64,000 nt of DNA from an uncultured Gammaproteobacteria bacterium (GTDB taxonomy: Bacteria; Pseudomonadota; Gammaproteobacteria; PS1; Pseudothioglobaceae): assembly GCA_902556205.1 (NCBI GenBank), contig CACDVH010000001.1, positions 1 to 64,000 of the forward strand, given 5' to 3'. The notes beneath the pieces were generated by a model, which was not told the origin of the DNA, searched no databases, and was given only the letters and a program-made list of their open reading frames with translations. Positions 42,816-51,735 of this stretch are shown here, piece after piece (position 1 is the first letter of the stretch; each line of letters opens with the position of its first letter). The position numbers and the translations under genes were made by a program.

Positions 42816-43568
42816 ATGACAAAAAATACTCAGACTTATCTCCTTGTTCTTGTGGCTATTATTAGTTCCGCAGCTTTCTTATTTCTTGGGGGTAAGCCCA
42901 ATATGGATGAACTCAAAAAATCTGTTGCTCCTGCTGCATCTCTTTATCCTGAGGCAAAATCAGTTTCAGAGAAGCTCAACTTTATCGATGATGCATCAAA
43001 TAAAACTCATCTATCAGATGTGGCAAATGGCAAATGGGCGCTTCTGTATTTTGGCTACACTTCGTGTCCAGATGTTTGTCCTATCGATCTATCTAAAATA
43101 AATCAAGCAGTTCAATTAATGGAAAATAGCGATCAACTTCAAGTTGTATTTGTTTCTGTTGATCCTGATAGAGACCTTGGAAACCTAGACAACTTTGCTA
43201 AAGCTTTTAATCAATCCTTCAAGGGCTTAACTGCAAAACAGGATGAGCTAATGTCTATTAGCAGGACTCTTGGTGTTTATCACGAAGTTGTTCAGTCTCA
43301 ACAAACAGCTCAAGAAGATCATAGCAATCATAACCATTCTCAGGGCGATCGCGATTATGATTCGCATGATTCGCATGATTCGCATGATTCGCACAAAATG
43401 GTAGCCGATAAAGAATCAAGCTCCAAAAAAGTTGCTCATTATGATGTTGATCACACTAGCAGCTATTTGCTCTTAAATACAGAACTGGAACTGGTTGCGC
43501 TCTTGACAAACCCTCACGAGCCTGAGCCTATGGCGAAGGCTCTTGACAAGATTATAGAGGCTTTATGA
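42816..43568 (+). CDS. SCO1/SenC-type copper chaperone with a histidine-rich insert
   Basis: A thioredoxin-fold copper chaperone for the CuA site. The N-terminal anchor is at 7-25, and the copper-binding pair is Cys84 and Cys88 in CPDVC, with the distal histidine probably in AHYDVDHTSS. Between residues about 166 and 192 is an insert of His/Asp/Ser repeats (DSH units) encoded by a 9-bp tandem repeat. Such inserts can buffer copper or zinc, but this is inference. It ends inside the start of the convergent DUF2970 gene (6-bp overlap). Confidence 0.93.
   Translation: MTKNTQTYLLVLVAIISSAAFLFLGGKPNMDELKKSVAPAASLYPEAKSVSEKLNFIDDASNKTHLSDVANGKWALLYFGYTSCPDVCPIDLSKINQAVQLMENSDQLQVVFVSVDPDRDLGNLDNFAKAFNQSFKGLTAKQDELMSISRTLGVYHEVVQSQQTAQEDHSNHNHSQGDRDYDSHDSHDSHDSHKMVADKESSSKKVAHYDVDHTSSYLLLNTELELVALLTNPHEPEPMAKALDKIIEAL
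43359..43394 (+). repeat. Tandem repeat of a 9-bp unit inside the SCO gene
   Basis: Four copies of GATTCGCAT (the last ends in C instead of T) in frame, giving repeated Asp-Ser-His. Such arrays change copy number by slippage, so the insert may vary between strains without disturbing the reading frame. Confidence 0.9.
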
Positions 43569-43754
43569 AAGCACTAGCCTTACAGCAAAAATTAAAGAAC
43601 CAATAAAAAGTACGGTCATTATAAGGCCTGCAAAGATGTATGGCCATGGGCCTGTTTTTTCTGTAGCATCAAAATCTTGGGCAAGATTCTTTTTTTTTCC
43701 TACACCAATCATTGCTGAAGCTACTGCTCTAAAAACCTGAAGCAAAGATTTCAT
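43563..43754 (-). CDS. DUF2970 family membrane protein
   Basis: A 63-residue protein. The amphipathic N-terminus (LLQVFRAVASAMIGVGKKKN) is followed by the GPWPYIFAGLIMTVLFIGSLI helix; these two parts make up the DUF2970 pattern. The family is often beside cytochrome oxidase biogenesis genes. It starts 2 bp after ctaB ends, so it belongs to that operon. Confidence 0.8.
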   Translation of the reverse strand: MKSLLQVFRAVASAMIGVGKKKNLAQDFDATEKTGPWPYIFAGLIMTVLFIGSLIFAVRLVLS

Positions 43755-43756
43755 GG

Positions 43757-44653
43757 CTAAGCAACAACTCCAAAATTCATTAGCAGGTAATGGTCTATCA
43801 ATAGTCCCAAGAATAAAACCATCAGATAATTAATGGAATATTTAAAAGTCTTAAATGCAATCTTAGGATTCTCGGGCTCGAGAAATATCTTAATTGAGTA
43901 GCCTAAAAAAAGAGCTCCAAGAGATACGGCACAAATTAAATAAATTAAGCCGCTCATTCCTGTTAGAAAAGGTAACAGTGTTACAAGAAACAAGAGGACC
44001 GTATACAGAAGTATCTGCACTCTAGTAAATTCTAGCCCATGGGTAACGGGCAACATTGGAATTTCTGCTTTTTTATATTCTTCACTTCGATGGATAGCTA
44101 AAGCCCAAAAATGTGGAGGCGTCCATATGAAGACAATTAAAAAAAGAAGCAACGCATACTCTATACCATTAGAGCCAGCAACAGATGTCCACCCTAAAAC
44201 TGGTGGGGCTGCACCAGCAGCGCCTCCAATAACGATATTTTGTGGTGTAGCCCTCTTCAGGTACATCGTATAAAAAACCGCGTAACCTATCAAGGAAATA
44301 AGGGTTAGCACTGCAGTCAAAAGATTAACAAACGCTACCAAAAGTGCGATGCCAACGACGCCCAAAAAAGCGCCCCATATCAGGGCTTGATTCCTTGTAA
44401 CTTTTCCTTGTGGTAGCGGTCGACGATCAGTTCTAGACATTTGAATGTCAATTTTTTCATCAACAACATGGTTAAAAACTGCTGCCGACATTGCAGCAAA
44501 TGATATGCCCACAGAGGCAAAAAAAATAACAAACAAACTAGGGAAGTAGGGCACTGCCAAAAGCATTCCGACTATAGCAGTTAATAATATTAGCGACACA
44601 ACCTTAAGCTTACAAAGGCCCAAAAGATCTTTTAATGATGGATAGCTGCTCAT
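43757..44653 (-). CDS. ctaB: Protohaem IX farnesyltransferase (haem O synthase)
   Basis: Adds a farnesyl group to protohaem to make haem O, the substrate of CtaA. The UbiA-fold prenyltransferase has NHVVDEKIDIQMSRTDRRPLP with the Mg-binding aspartates, GGAAGAAPPVLGW, and nine helices in 298 residues. It overlaps the SCO-like gene by 1 bp (TAATG). Confidence 0.96.
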   Translation of the reverse strand: MSSYPSLKDLLGLCKLKVVSLILLTAIVGMLLAVPYFPSLFVIFFASVGISFAAMSAAVFNHVVDEKIDIQMSRTDRRPLPQGKVTRNQALIWGAFLGVVGIALLVAFVNLLTAVLTLISLIGYAVFYTMYLKRATPQNIVIGGAAGAAPPVLGWTSVAGSNGIEYALLLFLIVFIWTPPHFWALAIHRSEEYKKAEIPMLPVTHGLEFTRVQILLYTVLLFLVTLLPFLTGMSGLIYLICAVSLGALFLGYSIKIFLEPENPKIAFKTFKYSINYLMVLFLGLLIDHYLLMNFGVVA

Positions 44654-45189
44654 TAACCTATCCTGGAATATTTGAGAAGACGCTTCAGGTCTTTCAAAAC
44701 AAATTTGACGTTAATATCTACAGGGTTGTAATAGAGCATGAAGTTTCCAATTGGGTCGATTAAAAAAATCGAGTTTTTAGGAAAACTTGCAAGCTTGGTA
44801 GACAGCTCTTCGTTTTTAATCCTTGCATGAATTAGGCTCTCGTCCTCTTGAGATGGTCTTGAACCATCTTTAGCTATTAGCACTCTTTGAATTCGTCGCA
44901 TATCCATGTTTATCAGTGTGCGGATCGTTTTAACGTCTTCAACCGCTTTGTCACAGAGGGCATCACAGCTCTCAGTGACATAAGCAAAGGTCCAAATACC
45001 ATCAAGTGTAGCATCCCCCAAGAGCTCGATATCGGAATTCTCCGTCACGATTACCGGACTAATCAGCTCACCATAGTTAACCGTATTTTGGCTGAAGTAA
45101 CTTGGATTCAAATAAAAAAACAAGGTTCCAAGGCCGATCGGTAACAAAAATATCGACAAAAGCGTCCAAAATTCTTTTTTAAAGGTCAT
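44653..45189 (-). CDS. Membrane-anchored SCO-like thioredoxin-fold protein
   Basis: A 178-residue protein with one N-terminal helix (about 8-28) and a periplasmic domain that parallels SCO: a strand WTFAYVTESCDALCD with Cys75 and Cys79 spaced as CxxxC, then VLIAKDG and an IFLIDPIGNFMLYY strand. The SCO distal histidine is not seen (PKNS precedes the IFLID strand). So it might be a thiol-disulfide or metal factor for oxidase assembly. Proteins at this position in pseudomonad cox clusters are annotated hypothetical. It heads the ctaB-DUF2970 operon. Confidence 0.75.
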   Translation of the reverse strand: MTFKKEFWTLLSIFLLPIGLGTLFFYLNPSYFSQNTVNYGELISPVIVTENSDIELLGDATLDGIWTFAYVTESCDALCDKAVEDVKTIRTLINMDMRRIQRVLIAKDGSRPSQEDESLIHARIKNEELSTKLASFPKNSIFLIDPIGNFMLYYNPVDINVKFVLKDLKRLLKYSRIG

Positions 45190-45248
45190 GCGATTCCTGG
45201 AATTAAAAGTGCGTAATGATACGCTTAAGAAATTGAAAACTCAAATTT

Positions 45249-46022
45249 CTAAAGCCTGACCTCTATGCCGTTTTTTTGCATAGCTTTTTTAGCCTCTTCA
45301 ACGGTATGCTCTGCAAAATGAAAAATGCTTGCAGCCAGAACGGCATCAGCGCCTCCATTAACAACTCCATCTACAAGGTGCTCTAGATTTCCAACGCCCC
45401 CAGAAGCAATAACTGGGACATCAACAGCATCTGAAATAGTCTTTGTTAGCTCAAGATCAAAACCAACCTTTGTGCCGTCCCTATCCATTGAGGTGAGCAG
45501 GACTTCGCCAGCACCGAGCTCTCCCTTAGTCATTTGAACTGCCCAATCAACAGCGTCTATTCCAGTTGGCTTTCGACCGCCGTGAGTATAAATCTCCCAT
45601 CTTAAAGGGTTGCTCGATACTCTCTTGGCGTCAATTGCAATAACGATACACTGTGAGCCAAAGATACCGCATAGTTCATTAATGAGGCCTGGGTCAAAAA
45701 TAGCAGCAGAGTTTACAGCCACTTTATCCGCTCCAGCTTTTAGCATTGAACGAACGTCCTCAGCTTTTCGTATGCCACCTCCAACAGTGAGGGGAATGAA
45801 AACCTGCTCTGCAATTTTTTCAACCATGGCAACCGTTGTATCCCTCCCCTCATGAGAAGCAGTGATATCAAGAAAAGTAATTTCATCAGCGCCCTCTCTA
45901 TCATATCGCTTAGCAACCTCAACAGGATCGCCAGCGTCTTTAATGTCAACAAACTTCACGCCTTTGACGACTCTTCCATCTCGAACATCTAGGCAGGGAA
46001 TTATTCTTTTAGCTAGGCTCAT
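45249..46022 (-). CDS. hisF: Imidazole glycerol phosphate synthase, cyclase subunit
   Basis: Forms imidazole glycerol phosphate and AICAR in histidine synthesis, working with HisH. TIM barrel of 257 residues with catalytic Asp11 in [12 protein letters not shown], the second catalytic Asp in VIAIDAKRV, and phosphate loops GGGIR and ASGGVGNL. No other his genes are in this window. A TAAAAT box on the minus strand (46029-46034) ends 6 nt before its ATG. Confidence 0.96.
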   Translation of the reverse strand: MSLAKRIIPCLDVRDGRVVKGVKFVDIKDAGDPVEVAKRYDREGADEITFLDITASHEGRDTTVAMVEKIAEQVFIPLTVGGGIRKAEDVRSMLKAGADKVAVNSAAIFDPGLINELCGIFGSQCIVIAIDAKRVSSNPLRWEIYTHGGRKPTGIDAVDWAVQMTKGELGAGEVLLTSMDRDGTKVGFDLELTKTISDAVDVPVIASGGVGNLEHLVDGVVNGGADAVLAASIFHFAEHTVEEAKKAMQKNGIEVRL

Positions 46023-46131
46023 CCCTTAATTTTACCGCATAAAGCCTTGGCCACAGATAATGAAGAATCAGTATTTCATATTAGCGCTCACATTGGTATG
46101 CTTTAGCGTGGGAAATGATTCTTCTAGTGGG

Positions 46132-46137
46132 TATAAT
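46132..46137 (+). promoter_or_regulatory. -10 box directly ahead of uppS
   Basis: A perfect TATAAT ends 8 nt before the uppS ATG at 46146 with no ribosome-binding site in between, implying a leader of 0-2 nt. An upstream TG pair is one base away from the extended -10 position. The upstream TTG at 46137 overlaps the box and is therefore unlikely to be the start. Confidence 0.5.
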
Positions 46138-46145
46138 TGCGCTCT

Positions 46146-46892
46146 ATGAGCTCAAAAAAAGACAGCAGTAACTCTTCAGGGATAGCTCCACCTCAGCATA
46201 TAGCCATTATTATGGATGGGAATGGAAGATGGGCAAAATCACGACATCTTCCTCGCTCAAGCGGACATCAAAAAGGAGTTCAAACGGTAAGGAAAATTGT
46301 AAAGCACTCTGCAAAACTTGGCGTTAAAACTCTTACTTTATTTGCATTCAGCAGCGAAAATATGCGGCGCTCCAGCGAAGAAGTTGGCCTTCTGTTCAAA
46401 CTCTTTCTGTCTGTTTTAAGGACAGAGACAAAAAAACTTAAAGAAAACAACATTAGACTCAAGATTGTTGGGGATTTGTCAGCATTTACCCCAGAAATAA
46501 TTGCTTTGGCAAAAGAAGCCGAGTCTAGCCTCCAAAAAAATACAGGCTTAACTCTTGTAATTGCTGCTAACTATGGTGGCCAGTGGGATATTGCCGAGAC
46601 AGCAAAAAAGATTGCCATTGATGTTTCAAATGGAGACATCGATCCAGAAAATATTGATACATCTTTGTTTAACAGATATACCTCTCTATCAGGCCTGCCT
46701 GAGGTAGACTTATTAATTCGAACCAGTGGAGAAATCAGGCTCAGCAATTTTCTGTTATGGGATATTGCTTACAGTGAATTCTATTTTTGTAAAACCTTAT
46801 GGCCAGACTTTAATGAAGACTCTCTTGATGAGGCTATTGATAACTTTCATAGAAGAGATCGTCGATTTGGAGAACGTAATGGAGAAAATTGA
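46146..46892 (+). CDS. uppS: Undecaprenyl diphosphate synthase
   Basis: A cis-prenyltransferase making the C55 carrier for cell-wall synthesis. The catalytic IIMDGNGRWAK is near residue 23; HQKGVQTVRKIV, TLFAFSSENMRRSSEEV, and LLIRTSGEIRLSNFLLWDIAYSEFYF complete the family pattern. The ATG at 46146 gives 248 residues; a TTG at 46137 would add three. It starts the operon uppS-cdsA-dxr-M23. Confidence 0.95.
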   Translation: MSSKKDSSNSSGIAPPQHIAIIMDGNGRWAKSRHLPRSSGHQKGVQTVRKIVKHSAKLGVKTLTLFAFSSENMRRSSEEVGLLFKLFLSVLRTETKKLKENNIRLKIVGDLSAFTPEIIALAKEAESSLQKNTGLTLVIAANYGGQWDIAETAKKIAIDVSNGDIDPENIDTSLFNRYTSLSGLPEVDLLIRTSGEIRLSNFLLWDIAYSEFYFCKTLWPDFNEDSLDEAIDNFHRRDRRFGERNGEN

Positions 46893-47698
46893 TGCTTGCT
46901 AAAAGAATAGCAACCGCATTAACATTAGCCCCATTAGTTATTTTGGTGGTGCTTTATTTAAGCCCGTCATGGTTTTCATTAGTCATCGGAATTATGACTT
47001 GTATTGCCTCATGGGAATATTGCAAGCTGATCAAACTAAACGGTTTTTCTAATAGGGCATTCTATATTACGGTTTTATTAGCCTGTGCTTTTCTATTGGC
47101 AATCAGCCCTCTAATTCTAAAGCCTACTTTATATTTGGTATCAATCTGGTGGCTTGCCGCGCTGTTTGTTGTTGTGGGCTTCCCAAATAACTCTAAATTA
47201 ATCAACAAAAACTTAGTATTAGGCCTTTTTAATGGGCTATTTCTTTTAGCTCCAATGGCAGCCGCTCTGGGAATACTACACTCACAAGAGAGGTCGCTCG
47301 TGCTGCTTCTATTGTTTGTTATATGGGCGTCGGATATCGGAGCTTATTTTTCTGGAAAACAATTTGGCAGAAAAAAACTCTGTCCAGAGGTCAGTCCAAA
47401 CAAAACCTTTGAGGGAGTCTATGGTGGAGTTTTTCTTGCACAAGCTGTTGCTGTTACTTACGCAGTTGTCACTATACAAGAGCCAAAAACGAATGACTTT
47501 TTGGTGTTCTGTTTTCTAGCCCTGATAGTTTCCTTAGTATCTGTGCTTGGTGATCTTTTTGAGAGCGCTCTGAAGAGGGTTAATAATCAAAAAGATAGTG
47601 GTAACTTGCTCCCAGGCCATGGTGGACTGCTTGACAGAATTGATAGCCTTACGGCGTCTGCGCCAATCTTTTTAATGCTAGTTGTTTTTGTAATATGA
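46892..47698 (+). CDS. cdsA: Phosphatidate cytidylyltransferase
   Basis: Makes CDP-diacylglycerol, the precursor of phospholipids. About eight membrane helices in 268 residues, ending with the CDS signature: DLFESALKRVNNQKDSG, then LLPGHGGLLDRIDSLTASAP. The start is at ATG 46892, overlapping the uppS stop (TGATG), with GGAG 8 nt upstream; a TTG three bases earlier is less likely. Confidence 0.95.
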   Translation: MLAKRIATALTLAPLVILVVLYLSPSWFSLVIGIMTCIASWEYCKLIKLNGFSNRAFYITVLLACAFLLAISPLILKPTLYLVSIWWLAALFVVVGFPNNSKLINKNLVLGLFNGLFLLAPMAAALGILHSQERSLVLLLLFVIWASDIGAYFSGKQFGRKKLCPEVSPNKTFEGVYGGVFLAQAVAVTYAVVTIQEPKTNDFLVFCFLALIVSLVSVLGDLFESALKRVNNQKDSGNLLPGHGGLLDRIDSLTASAPIFLMLVVFVI

Positions 47699-48846
47699 AA
47701 AATATAACAATTCTTGGGGCAACTGGATCTATTGGATTAAATACGCTGGATGTCATCTCCCGCCACCCAGAACAGTTTAACGTTTTTGCTGTAAGCGCCC
47801 ACTCAGACTGGAAAAGCCTTCTTCAGATCTGTAAAGACCACCAACCCTCTTTTGCTGTGCTTTCTGATGAGGCTTCAGCAGAAAAGCTCAGTTCAGCTGC
47901 CCCTTCAGGTGTCGAAGTATTATTTGGAATAGCCTCCTTGGACAAAATAGCAGGCCATCCAAAGACAGACTTTGTTATGGCTGCGATAGTTGGCGGAGCA
48001 GGCATGTCATCGACTTTTTCTGCTGCCAAGACTGGCAAACGAATTATGTTAGCAAATAAAGAGTCGCTAATTCTTGGTGGAAATCTGCTTATGTCTCTAG
48101 CAAAAAACTCAGGCGCCGAAATTATTCCTGTTGATTCAGAACATAGCGCCATTTTTCAATGCATTAAAGGAGGTAGAGATGGACTGTCAAAAATACAGCT
48201 CACCGCATCAGGCGGGCCCTTTTTACAAACATCATTTGAAAAACTAGGAGCTGTAACTCCTGAACAAGCGTGCAATCATCCAAACTGGAAAATGGGCAAA
48301 AAGATCTCAGTTGATTCAGCAACAATGATGAACAAAGGTCTTGAAATTATTGAGGCAAGTTTTTTATTTGGGCTCATGCCAAATCAGATTGAAGTCATTG
48401 TTCACCCTCAAAGCATTGTTCATTCATTCGTATATTTTGATGATGGCAGTGTTCTCTCTCAGCTTGGATTACCAGATATGAGAAGCGCAATATCCTATGC
48501 GCTTTCTCACCCTGGGAGAAACAGCTCTGGCGTTGGAGTGCTTGATTTAACTAAGGAACAATCTCTCGAGTTTCATCAGCCCGAAATGAGAAAATATAAG
48601 TGCTTAGCGCTCGCATATGAGGCCTTGGAACAGGGGAAAAGCGCGCCTGGAACCCTAAATGCTGCTAACGAGGTTGCGGTTAAAGCATTCTTAGAAAACA
48701 AAGTAGGGTTTCTGGATATCCCTGAAATTGTAGAGAAAACCCTATGCGAGGCCCCTTGTCAAAATCTTGACACACTAGACAGTGTTGTGGAAAATGACCA
48801 ACTTTCTCGACAAATAGCTCAGTCGTTTGTAGGATCTAGCGACTAA
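47695..48846 (+). CDS. dxr: 1-deoxy-D-xylulose-5-phosphate reductoisomerase
   Basis: Second step of the MEP isoprenoid pathway. NADPH loop ILGATGSIGLNTLDV at the N-terminus, LANKESLILGG, the metal and substrate site PVDSEHSAIFQC, and the C-terminal GTLNAANEVAV are all present in 383 residues. The start overlaps the cdsA stop by 4 bp (ATGA). Confidence 0.97.
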   Translation: MKNITILGATGSIGLNTLDVISRHPEQFNVFAVSAHSDWKSLLQICKDHQPSFAVLSDEASAEKLSSAAPSGVEVLFGIASLDKIAGHPKTDFVMAAIVGGAGMSSTFSAAKTGKRIMLANKESLILGGNLLMSLAKNSGAEIIPVDSEHSAIFQCIKGGRDGLSKIQLTASGGPFLQTSFEKLGAVTPEQACNHPNWKMGKKISVDSATMMNKGLEIIEASFLFGLMPNQIEVIVHPQSIVHSFVYFDDGSVLSQLGLPDMRSAISYALSHPGRNSSGVGVLDLTKEQSLEFHQPEMRKYKCLALAYEALEQGKSAPGTLNAANEVAVKAFLENKVGFLDIPEIVEKTLCEAPCQNLDTLDSVVENDQLSRQIAQSFVGSSD

Positions 48847-48857
48847 AACCACCACTG

Positions 48858-49979
48858 ATGCAAAAGTCTTTTTTATCTTCCTTATTCTTGGCGCTGCTGT
48901 TGCTCTGCGCACCCTCTCATGCTGGAGGAAAACACGACTTTAACTTCAAGGTATCAAGAGGAGATGCCTTCTATAAATTCTTTTTTAGCACTGGACTCTC
49001 AGGAGACTTGTTAACGAAGCTTATGAGCTCTGATAAGAGGGCTCAAAGGCTAAACAATATTTATCCGGGAGATAAATTTAGGATTATTCTAAATGATGAT
49101 CACTCGCTTAAAGAGATAGTGTTTAGTCCGCTCAATGATAATCCACTAAATATTTACTATGATGGTAGCACTTTTTCATACGAGAAGAAGATAGACGCAC
49201 GGATCGATAGCGAGATTACCTATACTGTTGTTAAAATTCAAAAATCCTTAAACTATGATGCTAAAAAGGCTGGAGTTGATGCTGAAGTTGTAAAAATGAT
49301 GGTTGATCATTTTTCTTGGGAAATTGACTTTAGTCGTGACCTAAGGAAGGGAGATCGATTTGTTTTGTCTTGGAACGGGGGCGACACCCCTGAGGCTATG
49401 ATTTATATTGGAGATAGGAAAACAATCGCACTTTTCTCCCATAAGGACTCACAAGGCAGAAAAAAATATTACACGTCAAATGGCCTGACAATCAACGATA
49501 CTTTTGCATTTGCCCCAGTGAAATACAGCAGAATAAGCTCTGGCTTTTCAAAAAGGCGCTGGCACCCAAAACTTAAAACCTATAGGCCACATCGTGGAAC
49601 TGATTTCGCTGCTCCCACGGGAACGCCTGTTTATGCTCCAGCAAAAGGACTAGTGAAATATGTTGCCACATTGTCAGGCTATGGAAATGTAGTCTACTTA
49701 AAACATGGCTCAGAACTTGTTACGGTTTATGCTCATTTATCTAAGTTTGCAAAGGGGCTTAAGGCGGGAAATCGCGTCAAAAAAGGCGAGCTGATTGGCT
49801 ATGTTGGAAGCACAGGCATGTCGACAGGGCCGCATCTTCACTATGAAATTCGTATAAATGGCGTTCATAAGGATGCTGAAAAAATTAAGCTAGAAAAAAG
49901 ATCTGCTGTTCCTAATAATAAAATGTCTAGCTTTCAAAAAAGAGCGAAAAGAATACTTTTTGAACTAAATATAAAATAG
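48858..49979 (+). CDS. M23 family metallopeptidase (MepM/NlpD-like cell-wall endopeptidase)
   Basis: A periplasmic zinc peptidase likely to cut peptidoglycan cross-links. The signal peptide is at 1-22 (SHA), an OapA/LysM-like N-terminal domain follows (FKVSRGDAFYKFF), and the M23 domain is at about 235-330 with zinc ligands in HRGTDFAAP and the GPHLHYEI motif. Length 373. It follows dxr by 11 bp. In most gammaproteobacteria this place holds rseP and bamA, so this is a different arrangement. Function in wall growth is inferred from the family. Confidence 0.9.
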   Translation: MQKSFLSSLFLALLLLCAPSHAGGKHDFNFKVSRGDAFYKFFFSTGLSGDLLTKLMSSDKRAQRLNNIYPGDKFRIILNDDHSLKEIVFSPLNDNPLNIYYDGSTFSYEKKIDARIDSEITYTVVKIQKSLNYDAKKAGVDAEVVKMMVDHFSWEIDFSRDLRKGDRFVLSWNGGDTPEAMIYIGDRKTIALFSHKDSQGRKKYYTSNGLTINDTFAFAPVKYSRISSGFSKRRWHPKLKTYRPHRGTDFAAPTGTPVYAPAKGLVKYVATLSGYGNVVYLKHGSELVTVYAHLSKFAKGLKAGNRVKKGELIGYVGSTGMSTGPHLHYEIRINGVHKDAEKIKLEKRSAVPNNKMSSFQKRAKRILFELNIK

Positions 49980-50055
49980 TTCTCTCTCACTAGCAACCGG
50001 ACAAAAACCTGACTCAATCGATTAAAATAAAGTATTCAGACTTTAGTTTATCGAT

Positions 50056-50931
50056 ATGCCTGCTAGTCCGCACATAGAATTACCTCTTGCACTGATTCAT
50101 CAGGGCAAAGTAAGAGATATTTATGATATTGATAAGCACAACATGTTAATTGTTGCTTCGGATCGACTATCTGCATTTGATGTTATCTTTGACCAGCCCA
50201 TTCTCAACAAAGGGAAAATTCTGACCTCAATCGCTAATTACTGGTTTGATAAGACAGGTCATATCATTCAAAACCATCTCACAGGGATTCCGCTGGATGA
50301 AGTTCTGCCTGCTGCCGAATCAAAAGCGCTAGAAGGGCGAGCAATTGTGGTTAAAAAACTAAAACCCCTCCCAATTGAAGCTGTTGTTAGGGGCTATATT
50401 ATTGGCTCTGGCTGGAAGGAGTATATCAGCCTTGGATCCGTTTGTGGCATCAGCCTTCCCTCTGGACTTAAGCTGGCTGACAAGCTAGCAAATCCGATCT
50501 ATACCCCGTCCTCAAAAGCAGTGGCTGGAGAGCATGATGCTAATATTTCATTTGCTGACACAGAGACCTTAGTTGGAGCAGACCTAGCACAACAAGTCAG
50601 GAACAAAAGTCTTGAAATCTATAATTATGCCTCTAAACACGCCTCTGATAGAGGCATCATTATTGCTGACACAAAATTTGAGTTTGGTCTGGATTCAAAC
50701 AACCAGCTCACCTTGATGGATGAAGCATTAACTCCAGACTCTTCAAGATTTTGGCCGTTGTCTGACTATTTGCCGGGAGAAAGTCCAAAAAGTTTTGATA
50801 AGCAAATTATCAGGGACTACCTGGAGACGCTTGAATGGAATAAGACTCCTCCTGCACCCATTATTCCTAATGAGATAATGACTAAGGCTGCTTATAAATA
50901 TCAGGAAATTCAGACAATTTTATGCAACTAG
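50056..50931 (+). CDS. purC: Phosphoribosylaminoimidazole-succinocarboxamide synthase
   Basis: Joins CAIR and aspartate in purine synthesis. The 291-residue form shows IHQGKVRDIYDI, DRLSAFDVIFDQPILNKGKILT, PLPIEAVVRGYIIGSGWKEY, GEHDANISF and LTLMDEALTPDSSRFWP, the signature of the longer version of the enzyme. It overlaps the DUF2797 gene by 10 bp. Confidence 0.96.
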   Translation: MPASPHIELPLALIHQGKVRDIYDIDKHNMLIVASDRLSAFDVIFDQPILNKGKILTSIANYWFDKTGHIIQNHLTGIPLDEVLPAAESKALEGRAIVVKKLKPLPIEAVVRGYIIGSGWKEYISLGSVCGISLPSGLKLADKLANPIYTPSSKAVAGEHDANISFADTETLVGADLAQQVRNKSLEIYNYASKHASDRGIIIADTKFEFGLDSNNQLTLMDEALTPDSSRFWPLSDYLPGESPKSFDKQIIRDYLETLEWNKTPPAPIIPNEIMTKAAYKYQEIQTILCN

Positions 50932-51722
50932 CTGGCCCAATCAAGATGATGAAAACTACTTTGGTAGATGGTAGAGCAACCTATTCTTTGCCCATTGGAA
51001 GAGAAGTAATTGAAATGAACTCGCTGATAGGAAAGCCTATAAAGCTTACCTTTATTGGCGATATATCCTGTTCCAATTGCGGAAATAGAACGAGTAAAAG
51101 CTTCTCACAGGGATACTGCTTTCCTTGCGCCAGGTCACTTGCTAGGTGTGATATGTGCATCATGAAGCCTGAAACATGTCATTATCATCTTGGCACCTGT
51201 CGTGAGCCTGAGTGGGGCCTATCGAATTGCTTTTCCCCACATATTGTCTACTTAGCAAACTCTTCAGGGCCAAAGGTAGGAATAACTCGAGCAAGCAACA
51301 TGCCTGGCAGGTGGATTGACCAAGGAGCAATTAGCGCGCTGCCTATTCTTAAAGTAAATTCACGAATTGATTCTGGCCAGATAGAATCAGCACTAAAGCC
51401 CTTTATAGCGGATAAGACAAACTGGCGCAAAATGCTGAAAAATGAAGTTGAGCAAACAGACTTGCTCGAAATTAAAAATGGGCTTTTAGAAAAGATTCCT
51501 GAGCTTATTAATCACCTAGAAGCGAAACAGTTAGATGACGAGATGCTGAATATAAACTACCCTGTGCTAAAATATCCCACCAAGATTGTTTCATTAAATT
51601 TTGATAAGACGCCGAGTATTTCAGGGGTTTTGTATGGAATCAAGGGACAGTATTTGTTGCTTGATAGCGGCGTACTCAATATGAGAAAATTTAGCTCTTA
51701 TCACATTGAGCTTACCAGTTGA
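50922..51722 (+). CDS. DUF2797 family protein with zinc-type cysteines and a GIY-YIG-like segment
   Basis: A 266-residue protein. The cysteines form a likely metal site: SCSNCGN, YCFPCAR, RCDMC, then CHYHLGTCREPEWG. After it comes HIVYLANSSGPKVGITRASNMPGRWIDQGA, which looks like the core of the GIY-YIG nuclease fold. This pairing is the DUF2797 family, whose function is unknown to me; a nucleic-acid role is inference. The ATG at 50922 overlaps purC by 10 bp, and purC-DUF2797 are likely co-transcribed. Confidence 0.87.
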   Translation: MQLAGPIKMMKTTLVDGRATYSLPIGREVIEMNSLIGKPIKLTFIGDISCSNCGNRTSKSFSQGYCFPCARSLARCDMCIMKPETCHYHLGTCREPEWGLSNCFSPHIVYLANSSGPKVGITRASNMPGRWIDQGAISALPILKVNSRIDSGQIESALKPFIADKTNWRKMLKNEVEQTDLLEIKNGLLEKIPELINHLEAKQLDDEMLNINYPVLKYPTKIVSLNFDKTPSISGVLYGIKGQYLLLDSGVLNMRKFSSYHIELTS

Positions 51723-51735
51723 ATAGTATAGAAAA

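Noticed and set aside
43359-43394. Short tandem repeat as a possible CRISPR
   Set aside because: The units are 9 bp, contiguous and in frame in the SCO gene; there are no spacers or cas genes.
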